In this document: positions 1 through 9,809 of the stretch, piece after piece | Layout: each line of letters starts with the position of its first letter | How positions within the stretch are numbered: position 1 is the stretch's first letter | From: Symbiodinium natans | Lineage: Eukaryota > Sar > Dinophyceae > Suessiales > Symbiodiniaceae | Length of the DNA: 64,000 bases | Direction: 5' to 3' | NCBI GenBank assembly: GCA_905221605.1 | Contig: CAJNDS010002652.1 | Coordinates: forward strand, 77,436-141,435 | The notes under the pieces: generated by a model | What the model was told of the DNA's origin: nothing | Databases searched by the model: none | What the model saw: only the letters and a program-made list of their open reading frames with translations | Translations under genes and position numbers: made by a program

Positions 1-417
1 CCTGGGACAGAGCATGACTGGGCTTAGAGTCTTAGGGGCTTAAGGGAGTTGAGAGGGTTTAGGGTTTAGGGTTAGGGCGGTGAAGAGTTCAGACCATGAA
101 TTCAAAGTGTCTACGGAGACTCACAGTCCAGGAGTCGCACAACCCTAAAGCCTGGGAGCAGGCGGGCAAAAAATGTGAACTCTTCGCGCAATACATATGA
201 ACCCCAAGGAATGCCCTAAACCTGTCTAAACTAGAAATGCATGAGATACGAATGAAACACGCGTAAACCAAGATTCCCATCACCCCGCAGTCATATCAAC
301 TCGCCACGCCCGGGTTAAGTGTGTAGGGTTTAGATCGGGGGTTTCGGGTTTAGAGCAAAGGCTTTCGGCTTCTGCCCTAAACCCTGAACCCCAAACCCCA
401 AACCCTAAACCCTAAAC

Positions 418-541
418 CGGGACCTCTTCGGCTTGAAACACGCCAGCGAGTCGCCTCATCTGGAGACATCGCTGCGCGCGTTCTCTGGGAAGGCCTGGAA
501 TACCAGAATCCCAAGTAAGCTTCCCTACTTTGGAGTAGGCC
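418..541 (-). CDS. Putative exon of the left minus-strand gene, donor inside a telomere repeat
   Basis: On the minus strand an acceptor with a T-rich tract ending in TTTTTCTCCAG precedes 124 open bases, and the donor is CCCG followed by GTTTAGGG, the first unit of a telomere tract. In frame 0 it reads GLLQSREAYLGF...SRRGP, containing AAMSPDEATRW, which recalls the Y-x-GM-S-x-E-E-I segment of some PD-(D/E)XK nuclease-like proteins. A second frame (AYSKVGKLTW...) is also open, so the frame is not certain. It is the longest exon candidate in the left 10 kb. Confidence 0.5.
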
Positions 542-753
542 CTGGAGAAAAAGTTTTTCTTTTTGGGTCTAAGTAGCGATAATAGGAACCCAGAACCAAA
601 ACATGTATTAAAGTATAGTACCCCCAAACCCAAGCTACGCCGTAGGGTTTAAGGCTTGCTGCAATGAGGGCTTAGGGCTTCGAATCCTAAACCCTAAACT
701 CTTACAACCCGAAATCCTTCGAACCCCGAAGCCCGAAAAAGCCCCGGGCTTGA

Positions 754-864
754 GGTTGGGAGGTTCCCCCTTCTACGAACATTCTTTAATAGGAATGATA
801 GTACCCCCATCCCCCCCTTATAATCCCTATTGAGGACCGTTCGTAAAAGGGGGAACTCCCAACC
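754..864. repeat. Fold-back (MITE-like) element, family B
   Basis: The 111-bp sequence has long imperfect inverted ends of about 39 bp. The left end starts GGTTGGGAGGTTCCCCCTTC, and the reverse complement of the right end starts GGTTGGGAGTTCCCCCTTTT. Related copies lie at 3866-3939 and 8435-8522, and a left half is at about 4071-4100. It has no coding capacity. Confidence 0.65.
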
Positions 865-964
865 TACAAGCCCTAAAACCCTAAACCCTAAACCATAAAC
901 CAAGGGCTGAAGGGGGCTTGAGGATACAAGGGCTTAAGCGGTCCCGTTGGCGGTGCGGGCTTGC

Positions 965-985
965 GGAGACCAAGCCGGACCAAGC
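965..985 (-). CDS. Possible 21-nt micro-exon
   Basis: GGGCTTTGCAG acts as a possible acceptor and GCAAGC as a possible GC donor. It reads AWSGLVS in frame 0, compatible with the neighbouring exon candidates 1145-1185 and 418-541. The island lies between a CCCTAAA tract (left) and a TTTAGGG tract (right). Its short length makes it weak on its own. Confidence 0.3.
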
Positions 986-1144
986 CTGCAAAGCCCGAAA
1001 TGCCCATACATGTAGGTTTCAGGTTTTGGGTTTTGGGGTTTGGGGTTTAGGGTTTAGGGTTAAGGGTTAAGGGTTAAGGGTTAAGGGTTAAGGGTTTAGG
1101 GTTTAGGGTTTAGGGCCAGAAGCCAACAAGCAAATGGAACACAC

Positions 1145-1185
1145 GCGCTGGCCTCTCTTCGAGTAGCAGCCCATAGAGACTGGGC
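1145..1185 (-). CDS. Putative exon of the left gene
   Basis: The acceptor is CCGCTGTCCAG and the donor is GTGTGTTCC. Entering with two bases, as the preceding candidate (1739-1787) requires, it reads PVSMGCYSKRGQR and leaves in phase 0. The alternative frame AQSLWAATREEASA is also open. Confidence 0.4.
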
Positions 1186-1738
1186 CTGGACAGCGGTTGA
1201 AGCTTGTTCAGGGTTGATTGTTAAGGGTTTAGGGTTTCGGGTTTAGGGTTTAGGGTTGAGGGCTTAGAGCTTAGAGTTTAGGGTAAACTACAGCAGAACA
1301 AACGAGCGTTTAGGGTTGCGGATGTGCGGGCTTTGACGGTTCGGGGTTGGCGGTTTAGGGAAATTTGCTGTGGGTGCGTTCATAGCTTCAGGTGTACTGG
1401 CGAAGACCTACGGCCTGTTTGTCATAAGACTTTGCAGTTCCCAGCTCTTAAACTGAAAACCCCGAAAAGAGCTCACGAAACCTAAAAAATAAACTAAATA
1501 AGAACTGAGCCGTAAACAAACCGTACAAAGCCCCCAACAAGCGATAAGCAAAGCATAGCAAAAGCCTTAACCTAGAACAAAACCATGCGCGTAAGAAATG
1601 CACCTAAAACCCAAGAACCCTAAACCCCTAAACCCTGCCACCGTAAACCCTAAACCCTAAAACCCTAAATCCTGAAACCCTAAACCCTAAACCCCAAGAA
1701 CCCTAAGAATCCCATGAGAAAATGGCTCGGCCGGCGAC

Positions 1739-1787
1739 GCTGGCGCCAGCGCCCCGAGGTCCGCGGGTTGGGCGCCCAGCGTGTAGC
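1739..1787 (-). CDS. Putative exon of the left gene
   Basis: The acceptor is CCACCAAG, derived from the end of a family A-like hairpin, and the donor is GTCGCC. Phase 0 reads ATRWAPNPRTSGRWRQ and leaves one base. Its upstream intron, 1788-2139, is the clearest example of a fold-back telomeric intron in the window. Confidence 0.4.
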
Positions 1788-2139
1788 CTTGGTGGCCCAG
1801 CAAAGCAATATACCTCCCTTTTGGGGGTGTAGCGTTTAGGGTTTAGGGTTTAGGGTTTAGGGTTTAGGGTTTAGGGTTTAGGGTTTAGGGTTTAAGGTTT
1901 AGGGTTTAGGGTTTAGGTGGTTTAGGGTTTAGGGTTTAGGGTTTAGGGTGCATGGTTCTTGGTAGCCCAGTGACCATATTACAAGAAGGGTTGGCGCCGC
2001 TGGGCCACCGGTGAAAGGATGAAACGGGCCCTAAACCCTAAACCCTAAACCCTAAAACCTAAACCCTAAACCCTAAACCCTAAACCCTGAACCCTGAACC
2101 CTGAACCCTGAACCCTAAACCCTAAACCCTAAACGCCAC
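1788..2139 (-). other. Model intron: telomere-repeat arms around a hairpin element
   Basis: In the minus (coding) direction this stretch starts GTGGCGTTTAGGG and continues as about 105 bp of TTTAGGG-type repeats. It then passes through a 54-bp hairpin element (1958-2011) and about 118 bp of CCCTAAA repeats (1832-1950 on +), and ends CCACCAAG. The two repeat arms are complementary, so the transcript could fold into a long hairpin that brings the two splice sites together. The intron status is inferred from the flanking exon candidates. Confidence 0.45.
1958..2011. repeat. Short fold-back element, family A
   Basis: It begins CTTGGTAGCCCAGTGACC and ends GGCGCCGCTGGGCCACCGG, an internally shortened copy of the 111-bp family found at 34472-34582 and 35871-35981. 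It sits at the junction between a TTTAGGG tract and a CCCTAAA tract. Confidence 0.5.
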
Positions 2140-2163
2140 CAAGTCGCGGAGCCGGGGCCAGGC
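2140..2163 (-). CDS. Possible 24-nt micro-exon
   Basis: The acceptor AGCTCTGCAG and the donor GTGGCGTTTAGGG enclose AWPRLRDL in phase 0. Both splice-like sites are good, but the exon is only eight codons. A similar 24-nt candidate (AMRNGRSQ, acceptor GCGAAAAG, donor GTTGCG) lies near 2575-2600. Confidence 0.35.
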
Positions 2164-3034
2164 CTGCAGAGCTTTTTAGGTTTTACTTCGAGTTTATTTT
2201 AGAGGTTTTGGGGTTTAGGTCTTAGGGGTTTAGGGTTTGGGGTTTAGGGGTTAGGGTTTAGGGGTTGAGGGGTTTAGGATTTAGGGTTGAGGGTTTAGGG
2301 GTTTAGGCTTAGGGCGTTCGGCTTCAGGACTGAAGTAGGGATTCGTTTAGGGGTTTCAGGTTTAGGGGGTTGAGGGTTCACAGGTTGAGGGTTGAGGGGC
2401 TGAGGGTCCGAAACCGTCCGACCCTCCCCTCTTTTTGGCCAAGCAGGCCGCAAGCGACCCGCTTCAAAGTACGCCTAAGCCCGAAACCCTACAGCCTACA
2501 CCCCTAAACCCAAAACCCTCACGGGAAAATAGGTGCACCCCCTGGTCAAAATTTCAGAGGCTGAGCGCGCAACCTGACTGCGGCCATTTCGCATCGCCTT
2601 TTCGCAGAGTAGCGGTGGGCGTGGGGTCTCAACACTATGATTCTTCAACACCCCAAAGCAGAGGGCGTAAGCTAAGAGGCCCGAGAGTTTCAGGGCTTCA
2701 GGGTTGTGGCCCTAAACCCCAAACCCCAAACCCTAAACCCGAAACCCTACGACGCTTTGGAGGTTTGGAGGTTTATGGGTTATAAGGGTCAGGCTGGAGG
2801 GTAATTATAAGCTTTAAAGCTTCTTTCGACCTTGAGCTGTTGCGAGTTGGGTTGATAGGGTTCAGGGTTCAGGGCTCAGGGTTTAGGGTTTAGGGTTTAG
2901 GGCTTAGGGTTTAGGGCTTGGGTTTAGGATTTAGGGTTGTGGGTGTAGGGCTTAGGGTTTAGGATTGAGGGCTTAGTGCATGTTGAACCCCTGATCCGCC
3001 CAAGCCCTGAAACCTACAAACCCTCAACCCTAAA

Positions 3035-3140
3035 CCTAGTTGCTGAGTTCATTAAGACCCCCAAAATGTGTACACTTTCAGTTCTATAGGGGGTTATAGT
3101 ATCCCAAAAAGTGTAAAGTGTGCTCACTCAGCTACTAAGT
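3035..3140. repeat. Fold-back element
   Basis: The ends pair imperfectly: CTAGTTGCTGAGT on the left and ACTCAGCTACTAAG on the right, with a further internal ACACTTT/AAAGTGT pairing. Telomere tracts flank it on both sides. Confidence 0.45.
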
Positions 3141-3412
3141 AAACCCTAAACCCTAAACCCTAAACCCTAAACCCTAAACCCTGAACCACGACATGAAGCC
3201 CGAGAGCTGAATCCCCAGTCCCAAGCCCTAAATGCCCCAATCCCCACACACCAGAAGTGCGCCCTGAATCGCTCTAACCCTAAACCCTAAACCCTAAACC
3301 CTAAACCCTAAACCCTAAACCCTAAACCCTAAACCCTAAACCCTAAACCCTAAGCCCAAAACCCTAAACCCTAAACCCAAACCCCAAACCCTTATCATCC
3401 CTTGGGGCGGTC

Positions 3413-3469
3413 CTGGACCACCGCGCGGCCGTCAAAGTCTTCGGACATGGAGGAGGCCACAAAGGTGAC
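3413..3469 (-). CDS. Putative exon of the left gene
   Basis: Acceptor GAGTTCAG precedes 19 codons, VTFVASSMSEDFDGRAVVQ, entered and left in phase 0. The most natural end is CAG followed by GACCGC, a GA-type donor of the sort known in dinoflagellates. Joined after the 4214-4284 exon it gives a D-x4-H-x-Y ... V-T ... F-D pattern (see findings). The opposite strand also has an open frame with a good GTGACC donor, so the strand rests on agreement with neighbours. Confidence 0.5.
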
Positions 3470-3865
3470 CTGAACTCAGCAACCCCCCAAGAAAAGTGAA
3501 CTTCGACACCCTGGGGGTTTAGGGTTTAGCGGTTTAGGGTTCAGGGTTTTGGGTTTTGGGTTTAGGGTTTAGGGTTTAGGGTTTAGGGTCTAGGGTTTAG
3601 GGTGTAGGGTTTAGGGCAACCCTAAACTCAACTAACCTCCCCAAGCTTCCTAGGCCCTTAACCCTCAAGACCCTTGTGCTCGCCGGGTGCCACGCCGAAC
3701 CGCTGAGCGCTCGCCTTGGAAACTCGGAGCTCGGAGTTATGAGGTTGGGATGTTCCCATCAGGGTTGAGGGTTTAGGGCTTAGGGCTTAGGGCTTAGGGC
3801 TTAGGGCTTAGGGTTTAGGGTTTAGGGTTTAGGGCTTAGGGCTTAGGGTTTAGGGTTTAGGGCTA

Positions 3866-3939
3866 CTAGCAGTCCTTAATAAGGAATATAATAGGGGTTT
3901 CCTTTATCCCCCTTAAGGGCTGTTAGTATAAGGGGGAAC
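3866..3939. repeat. Fold-back element, family B (left end truncated)
   Basis: CTAGCAGTCCTTAATAAG on the left pairs with TTAAGGGCTGTTAG on the right, and the right end continues TATAAGGGGGAAC as in the other family members. The left terminus has been replaced by telomere repeat. Confidence 0.55.
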
Positions 3940-4213
3940 GTAACAAGTATGAGGTCTAAAGACGGGCTCTCGAGTTCAACTTGTTCTTTGGGGCTTTCGG
4001 GTTTCTTGCTGCAACTTCAACCTCCTCTAAGCCCTAAATCCCGAAACCCCTTAGCCCCTATGCATTCGGATGTCCCCCTTATGCTAGCAGTCCTTAACAG
4101 CCCCTAAACCCCAAACCCCAAACCCCAAACCCCAAACCCTAAACCCTAAACCCTAAACCCTGAACCCTAAACCCTAAACCCTAAACCCTAAACCCCCTAT
4201 CGGGCTGAGGAAC

Positions 4214-4284
4214 CCTCGGACTCCCAGGGCAGCCATGCGGCCCCTCCAGGAAGTAGGTGTGCGAGGCAGCATCGAACTCGAGGC
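4214..4284 (-). CDS. Putative exon of the left gene
   Basis: The acceptor is AGTCCCAG and the donor is GTTCCTC. Entering with two bases, as the upstream exon 4881-4953 requires, it reads LEFDAASHTYFLEGPH...GSPR and leaves in phase 0 into VTFVASS. This frame looks the most protein-like of the three. Confidence 0.5.
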
Positions 4285-4665
4285 CTGGGACTGGAGTTTG
4301 CGGTTTGGGGTTTGGGGTTTAGGGCTTAGGGTTTAGGGTTTAGGGTTTAGGGTTCAGGGTTTAGGGTTCAGGGTTTAGGGTTTAGGGTTTAGGGTTTAGG
4401 GTTTAGGGTGTAGGGTGCGGCTTCAGGTTCAGGGCTTAGAGTTTCGGGCTTCAGTAGGTCAAATGCCCTTTCCTTAACCTCCGCACCCCAAAGACGAAGT
4501 CCCAAAACACCTCTACTCCCTAAACCTCCAACATCCCAAAACCCTATGGACCCTGTGGGCTCTAAGCCCCAAACCTCTACTCCCCAAATAAATCCTCAAA
4601 TCCCCAACACAAACCCTAAACCCTAAACCCTAAACCCTAGGACCCGATACATCCCGAAGCAGAAG

Positions 4666-4772
4666 CTTGGCAGCCCAAGAACCACATCAAAATGCGCGTA
4701 CCCTTTTCGGGCGTTGGCTACTTCATAAGGGAGCCTGGAACCCAAAAAAAGGGGCGAAAAGGGTCCTCAAGG
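4666..4772. repeat. Degenerate fold-back element, family A
   Basis: It starts CTTGGCAGCCCAAGAACC and keeps the internal TTGGCTACTTCATAAGGGAG and AAAGGGGCGAAAAGGG segments seen in 34472-34582, but the right end is worn. Confidence 0.4.
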
Positions 4773-4880
4773 CATCATTAGCCATAAACCCGAAACCCGA
4801 AACCCGAAACCCGAGACCCTAAACCCTAAACCCTAAACCCTAAACCCTAAACCCTAAACCCTAAACCCTACGTCACGCAC

Positions 4881-4953
4881 CCGAGCTGCGGTCGTCGCGG
4901 GGGTTGGCGTTTACCATCTCGAGATACCTCGCCCGGGAGGCCAACTCCGGGAG
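4881..4953 (-). CDS. Putative exon of the left gene
   Basis: Acceptor GGACCCTCAG, phase 0, reads LPELASRARYLEMVNANPRD plus four codons (DRSS) and one base, then donor GTGCGTGACG leading into TTTAGGG repeats. The phase agrees with both neighbours (5911-5995 and 4214-4284). Confidence 0.5.
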
Positions 4954-5241
4954 CTGAGGGTCCAAAGCTTTGGAGGGTGTGGTGTTTACGGTTCAGGGTT
5001 TTAGGGTTTGGGGATTTAGGGTTTAGGGTTTAGGGTTTAGGGTTTAGGGTTTAGGGTTTAGGGTTTAGGGTCTAGGGTTTAGGGTTTAGGGTTTAGGGTT
5101 TAGGGTTTAGCATTTAGGGCTTTGGGTCAAGATACCCTGAGTAGCCCCTTTTTGGAAATTCTTATCTTGGGCATCAGTGTGCCTCAAACCCCACAGGCTC
5201 AACCATAAAGCCCCTTAGGCAGTCGGATAAAAGGGCTTGGG

Positions 5242-5893
5242 TCCCTAAACCAAAAACCCTAAACTTGCCCTAAACCCTACAAACCCCTAAACCCCTACAC
5301 CGCCCACACCGCTGATTCCTAAACCACCCCCCGAACCCCAAACCCCCAAATCCCAAACCCCAAGCCCAAACCCCAAACAACCAAACCCCAAAACCCCCCA
5401 ACCCCCAAACCCCCTCTCAACCCTGAACCCTAAACCATAAACCCGAAACCCCAAACCCGAAACCCTAAACCCTAAACCCGAAACCCTAAACCCCAAACCC
5501 TAAACCCCAAACCCTAAACCCCAAACCCTAAATAAACCCTAAACCCCAAACCCTAAACCCTAAACCCCAAACCCTAAACCCTAAACCCCAAACCCTAAAC
5601 CCTAAACCCCAAACCCTAAACCCCAAACCCTAAAGCCTAAACCCCAAACCCTAAACCCTAAACCCCAAACCCCAAACCCTAAACCCTAAACCCCAAACCC
5701 TAAACCCCAAACCCTAAATAAACCCTAAACCCCAAACCCTAAACCAAACCCCAAACCCCAAACCCCAAACCCCAAACCCCAAACCCTAAACCCTAAACCC
5801 TAACCCCCAAACCCCAAACCCCAAACCCCAAGCCCCAAACCCTAAACCCTAAACCCCAAACCCTAAACCCTAAACCCTAAACCCTAAACCCTC
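5242..5893. repeat. Interstitial telomere-like tract, C-rich strand on +, about 650 bp
   Basis: This is the longest tract in the left part. It mixes CCCTAAA with CCCCAAA units, with a few 'AAATAAACC' and 'AAACCAAACC' interruptions. On the minus strand it forms the 5' part of the intron after exon 5911-5995. Confidence 0.9.
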
Positions 5894-5910
5894 CCTTGAG
5901 GTGGAGGGAC

Positions 5911-5995
5911 CTGGGCTCGGGTCCGGTCCCGGGAGAGGGCGGCTTCGCCGAGATCCACGGCGCGGACCTGGGCCAGAACTCGCTCGAGCAAGCGC
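5911..5995 (-). CDS. Putative exon of the left gene
   Basis: Acceptor AACCTTTGAG directly follows CCCTAAA repeats and the donor is CAG followed by GTCCCTCC. Entering with one base it reads RLLERVLAQVRAVDLGEAAL...RAQ and leaves in phase 0. The frame fits the downstream chain 4881, 4214, 3413. The link to the upstream exon is less clear. Confidence 0.5.
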
Positions 5996-6518
5996 CTCAA
6001 AGGTTTAGGGTTTAGGGTTTAGGGTTTAGGGTTTAGGGTTTAGGGTTTAGGGTTTAGGGTTTAGGGTTTAGGGTTTAGGGTTTAGGGTTTAGGTTTTGGG
6101 TTTTGGGTTTTGGGTTTTGGGTTTTGGGGTTTAGGACCTGAGTGGATTTAGGAATCTAGGGTGTTAGGGCATAGGAATTTCGGGTGTCAGGCAGGCATTT
6201 TGGTAGTTTCATTTGGGTTCAGGGCTTAGGAATTTAGGGTGTCAGGGTTTAGGAATTTATGGCGCTAGTTTTTGGGGGTAATTTAGGGCATTAGGGTTTA
6301 GTAGTTTAGGGTTTTAGGGCTTTAAGGGTTTAGCCGCTTACGGGGTTAGGGTTGTTAGTGCTGCGTGGGCTTACATCGTATTCATAGGGTTTATGGTACC
6401 CTGAACCCCAAACCCTAAACCCTGAACCCTGAACCCTAAACCCTAAACCCTAAACCCTAAACCCTAAACCCCTGCCTGTCGAGGATGGCTTCGGCATGCT
6501 CCCCTACTGTGCAGCTGC

Positions 6519-6544
6519 CTGCCGTTGGAGGCTTTGGAGCTCAT
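6519..6544 (-). CDS. Possible micro-exon
   Basis: The acceptor is CTACCCTCAG and the donor is CAG followed by GCAGCTGC. Entering with two bases it reads ELQSLQRQ. Its exit phase does not match exon 5911-5995 in the preferred frame, so it may be skipped or wrong. On the + strand the island is also open (DGFGMLPYCAAAC...). Confidence 0.25.
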
Positions 6545-6692
6545 CTGAGGGTAGGGCTTAGGGTTTAGGGATTAGGGTTTAGTGTTTAGTGTTTAGGGTT
6601 TAGGGTTTAGGGTTTAGGGTTTAGGGTTTAGGGTTTAGGGTTTAGGGTTTAGGGTTTGGGGTTTGGTTTAGGGTTTAGGGTTTAGGGCTTAG

Positions 6693-6808
6693 GGGTAGTC
6701 ACATGGTCCCTTGACATGGGCCTTTTCTTGGGGATCAATACCCCTTGTTATATTCCCCGCAAGAAGGGCCCACCAAAGGGACCACATTGAGAGACCATGT
6801 AACTTCCC
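6693..6808. repeat. Fold-back element
   Basis: GTCACATGGTCCCTTGACAT on the left corresponds to ACCATGTAAC at the right end, with internal GGGCC...AAGAAGGGCCC pairings. It lies just after a TTTAGGG tract, and no ORF is present. Confidence 0.5.
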
Positions 6809-6986
6809 TTTTTTGGGCTTAGGATTTGTCTCTGGGAACTGGGGTCTTGTAAAGTTTCGGGTTGAAGGGATGGGTTTCAGGGTCTAGGGGTTTCGGGATT
6901 TGGGATCTCAAAGTGCTGGGTTTAGGCATTTGTGGTTTCTAGGTTTTGGGATTTAGGAACGGTTTCCCGTAGCAGCAGACCTAACA

Positions 6987-7109
6987 CTAGGATGCTCAGT
7001 AACCCAGGATTAAAAAGGGTACCCTTTTTGCTTAAAGGGGTTTATAAGGGAACCTAACCCCCCCTCCCCCCCCAAAAAAAGGGAATAAGGTCACTACTGG
7101 GCATCCTAG
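6987..7109. repeat. Fold-back element, variant of family A
   Basis: The inverted ends are CTAGGATGCTCAGTAACC and, from the right, CTAGGATGCCCAGTAGTGAC. This is the family A layout with CTAGGATGC in place of CTTGGTAGC, including the internal GGGTACCCTTTTT and TTTATAAGGGAACC segments. Confidence 0.6.
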
Positions 7110-7418
7110 AACAAGAGTGGCTGCCCTGCGCCGTGTGAGATCTTGAGCCCTAGTCGCCGACAGCGCTGCGCCACTGAAACCAACTCCTTCGAGGGCTTTT
7201 GGGGGCTCAACCCCTCGTTTCCGTAGCCTGCTTCCATGCATTTCACTCGCATTTCGTTCGTCCTAAGCCCTCAACGCCTAAACCCTGAACCCTAAACCCC
7301 AAACCCTGAACCCTGAACCCTAAACCCTAAACCCGAAACCCTGAACCCTAAACCCTAAACCCTAAACCCTAAACCCTAAACCCTAAACCCTAAACCCTGA
7401 ACCCCCCCCTCCTCCGGC

Positions 7419-7479
7419 CTGCAGTTCGATGCTCCGGGTGTCCGCCCCGCGCGGCCGTGGGCACTGCCAGAAGCGCGCC
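7419..7479 (-). CDS. Putative exon of the left gene
   Basis: Acceptor CAACTTCCCGAG and donor CAG followed by GCCGGAGG (GC type) enclose 61 bases. One frame reads ARFWQCPRPRGADTRSIELQ, and the frames required by the neighbours are open too. The + strand also shows a good acceptor (CCTCCGGCCTGCAG), so strand and frame are provisional. Confidence 0.4.
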
Positions 7480-8303
7480 CTCGGGAAGTTGAGGGTTTTA
7501 AAGAGAAAAAGTAGGGTCCAGGGTTTAGGGTTTAGGGTTTAGGGTTTAAGGTTTAGGGTTTAGGGTTTAGGGTTTAGGGTTTAGGGTTTGGGGTTTGGGG
7601 TTTGGGGTTTGGGGTTTAGGGTTTGGGGTTTTGGGTTTAGGGTTTGGGTTTTGGGGGTTGGTTAGGGGGCGTAGGGGTCTAGGTGTTTAGGGGGCCCTGG
7701 GGTCTTTAGGGGCTTTAGGGGATTAGGGGCTTTGGGGAGCTAGGCTTAGGAGTTTCGGGGCTTAGGGGTTTTAGGGGTTTTGGGGGTTTGGGGGTTTAGG
7801 GGTTAGCTAATTAAGGGTTAAGGGTTTTAGGGGCTTAGGGGCTTGGGGGTTTAGGGATTTGGGGGCTGTAGGGGCTTCGGGGCTGAGGGGGTTAGGGGTT
7901 GAGGGGTTTAGGGCTTTAAGTAGGGGCTTAGGGTGCAGGGTTTAAGGGGCTTTGGGGTATCAGGGGTTAGTTAGGGGCTTAGGGGTTTAGGAGCTTAGGG
8001 GTTTAGGGGTTTGGGGGTTTTTGGGGTCTAGGGGCTTAGGGGCTTGGGGGCGCAGGGGCTTTAGGGGCTTAGGGGCTTAGGGTTTTAGTTAGGGGTTGAG
8101 GGGTTTAGGCGCTTAGGGGCTTCAGGGCTTCGGGGCTTAGGGGTATTAGGGGCTTAGGGGTATTCGGGGTTTCAGACCTTCAACCCTAAAACCAACCCAA
8201 AACTCAACTGGGACAAGCCTAAGTGACAAACGAAAAGCCCCAAACCCTAAACCCTAAACCCTCAACCCTAAACCCTAAACCCCAAGCCCCAAACCCCCAA
8301 AGC

Positions 8304-8393
8304 CTCGGCGCTGGCTGCAGACGGCTTGGCAATGCCCTCGCACAGAGGGGCCGGCCGCGTTAGGTGTCCTCTTCATGGCATCGTCCGAATTTT
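8304..8393 (-). CDS. Putative exon of the left gene
   Basis: Acceptor GGTTTCAG. Entering with two bases from exon 8950-9025 it reads NSDDAMKRTPNAAGPSVRGH...QRR, and ends at GAG followed by GCTTTGGGG (GC donor running into G-rich repeat) or earlier at GTCTGC. Confidence 0.45.
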
Positions 8394-8434
8394 CTGAAAC
8401 CCTAAACCCTAAACCCTAAACCCCAACACCCTGT

Positions 8435-8522
8435 GTTCCTTCTTGTACTTACTGTCCTGAATAGGGACTATAAAAGGGGCCTAGGAGAATCCCAATTAAG
8501 GACTGTTAGTATAAGGGGGAAC
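8435..8522. repeat. Fold-back element, family B
   Basis: The right end ATTAAGGACTGTTAGTATAA plus GGGGGAAC is the best-preserved end of this family, and the left end GTTCCTTCTTGTACTTACTG pairs with it imperfectly. Confidence 0.6.
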
Positions 8523-8949
8523 GATTCTAAACCCTAAAGCCTCAACGCAGGTTTGTGCTTTCGAAGTGGAGTGCTGGAAGGTTTGCGAGGGGCTTGGGGT
8601 TTCTGGTCTGGCAGACCGTGGTGTAGGGGTTTAGGGTTTTAGGGTTCAGGGTTTAGGATGTATATAGGATTTCGGGTTTAGGGTTTAGCATTTAGGGTTT
8701 CGGGTTTAGGGGAGGGCTTGCTGTTCGGGCTGTGGGCAGGCGATAGAGGTTAAGTAAGTGTGAAGTCAGGTTGAGGGCACGAGGATTCCAGGCTCAAGCA
8801 CGCGAGGATCCGCGATAGTGTTGAGATGCCCCCCCCCAACCCAACCCGAGATTGCAAAAGCTTCCAACTCAGAGGGTGTTGTGCTTTGGGATTCGGGTTT
8901 AGGGTTTCGGGCTTATGAAGGGCTTAGGTTTCGGAAACTCTGGTTGGAC

Positions 8950-9025
8950 CCTCAAAAAAGGTGTTCCGCGGTGTTTGAGGCGGCACCACATGGTGGCTTC
9001 TCAGCTTAAGGTTCCGAAGTTCGCG
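8950..9025 (-). CDS. Putative exon of the left gene
   Basis: A strong acceptor (TCGACTCCCTCCCAG) precedes RELRNLKLRSHHVVPPQTPR and NTFFE plus one base, and the donor is GTCCAACC. Phase 0 in, phase 1 out, matching both neighbours (9176-9230 and 8304-8393). Confidence 0.5.
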
Positions 9026-9175
9026 CTGGGAGGGAGTCGAGGAATTGCAGGATCCCTAAACCCAAAACTGAAGGGCGTGTTGCAGGGTTTCGGGTTTAGG
9101 TTTAGGGTTTAGGGATTAGGTTTAGGGTTTAGGGTATAGGGTTTAGGGTTTTTCTCTTGGGAGGGATTCTCCTGC

Positions 9176-9230
9176 CTTGTGGTCCTGGAACGGGTAGTTG
9201 TGGCGCGCGGCGCCAGGGGGGCAGGGGAGC
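9176..9230 (-). CDS. Putative exon of the left gene
   Basis: The acceptor is GAACTGAGAG. Entering with one base it reads LPCPPGAARHNYPFQDHK and leaves in phase 0 at AAG followed by GCAGGAG (GC donor). Confidence 0.45.
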
Positions 9231-9414
9231 CTCTCAGTTCACCAGATTGCACTTCAGGCTTAAGGCTTTGGGGTTTAGAGTTTAGGGTTTAGGGTTGAGG
9301 GTTGAGGGTTTAGGGTTTAGGGTTTAGGTTTTAGGGTTTAGGGTTTGCGGTTTAGAGTTTAGGGTTTGCTGCAATGTGGAGCAGACACTGTGAGGGTTAA
9401 AATGCAGAATAAGC

Positions 9415-9443
9415 CTAAGGCGGCAAAGCTGTCCGGGACCCAT
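9415..9443 (-). CDS. Possible short exon
   Basis: The acceptor CTCAACCCCAG and the donor GCTTATT enclose MGPGQLCRL plus two bases, phase-compatible with 9778-9809 and 9176-9230. Confidence 0.35.
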
Positions 9444-9467
9444 CTGGGGTTGAGGGTGATCCCAATA

Positions 9468-9660
9468 GGGTTTAGGGTTTAGGGTTTAGGGTTTAGGGTT
9501 CAGGGTTCAGGGTTTAGGGTTTAGGGTTTAGGGTTTAGGGTTTAGGGTTTAGGGTTTAGGGTTTAGGGTTTAGGGTTCAGGGTTTAGGGTTTAGGGTTTA
9601 GGGTTTAGGGTTTAGGGTTTAGGGTTTAGGGTTTAGGGTTTAGGGTTTAGGGTTTAGGGT
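9468..9660. repeat. Interstitial telomere tract, TTTAGGG on +, about 190 bp
   Basis: This is nearly pure TTTAGGG with a few TTCAGGG units. On the coding strand of the minus gene it is the CCCTAAA arm before the acceptor of exon 9415-9443. Confidence 0.95.
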
Positions 9661-9777
9661 CAGGGTGAGTCCCAGGGTTCCCAGAGAATCAGGGAATTTC
9701 AGGGCCCCGCTACCCCAGCACTGGTCCCGAGAAGGGCCCACCGCCACTGACCTTCGAGTGGGAAACAGGCGAGCTAC

Positions 9778-9809
9778 CTGAGTCCGCTTGCACCATCGAG
9801 GTCGCAGGT
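9778..9809 (-). CDS. Possible exon; strand uncertain
   Basis: On the minus strand, acceptor GGATCTAAG and donor CAG followed by GTAGCTCG enclose DLRPRWCKRTQ when entered from 10222-10251. On the + strand the same island has a longer open frame (TGPEKGPPPLTFEWETGELP..., about 9717-9813) with a good acceptor CTACCCCAG, so an exon of a + strand gene is an equal alternative. Confidence 0.3.

Noticed and set aside
1-1113. A chromosome end (true telomere) at the left edge
   Set aside because: Tracts occur in both orientations throughout and are degenerate, and coding islands lie at 418-541, so they are interstitial.
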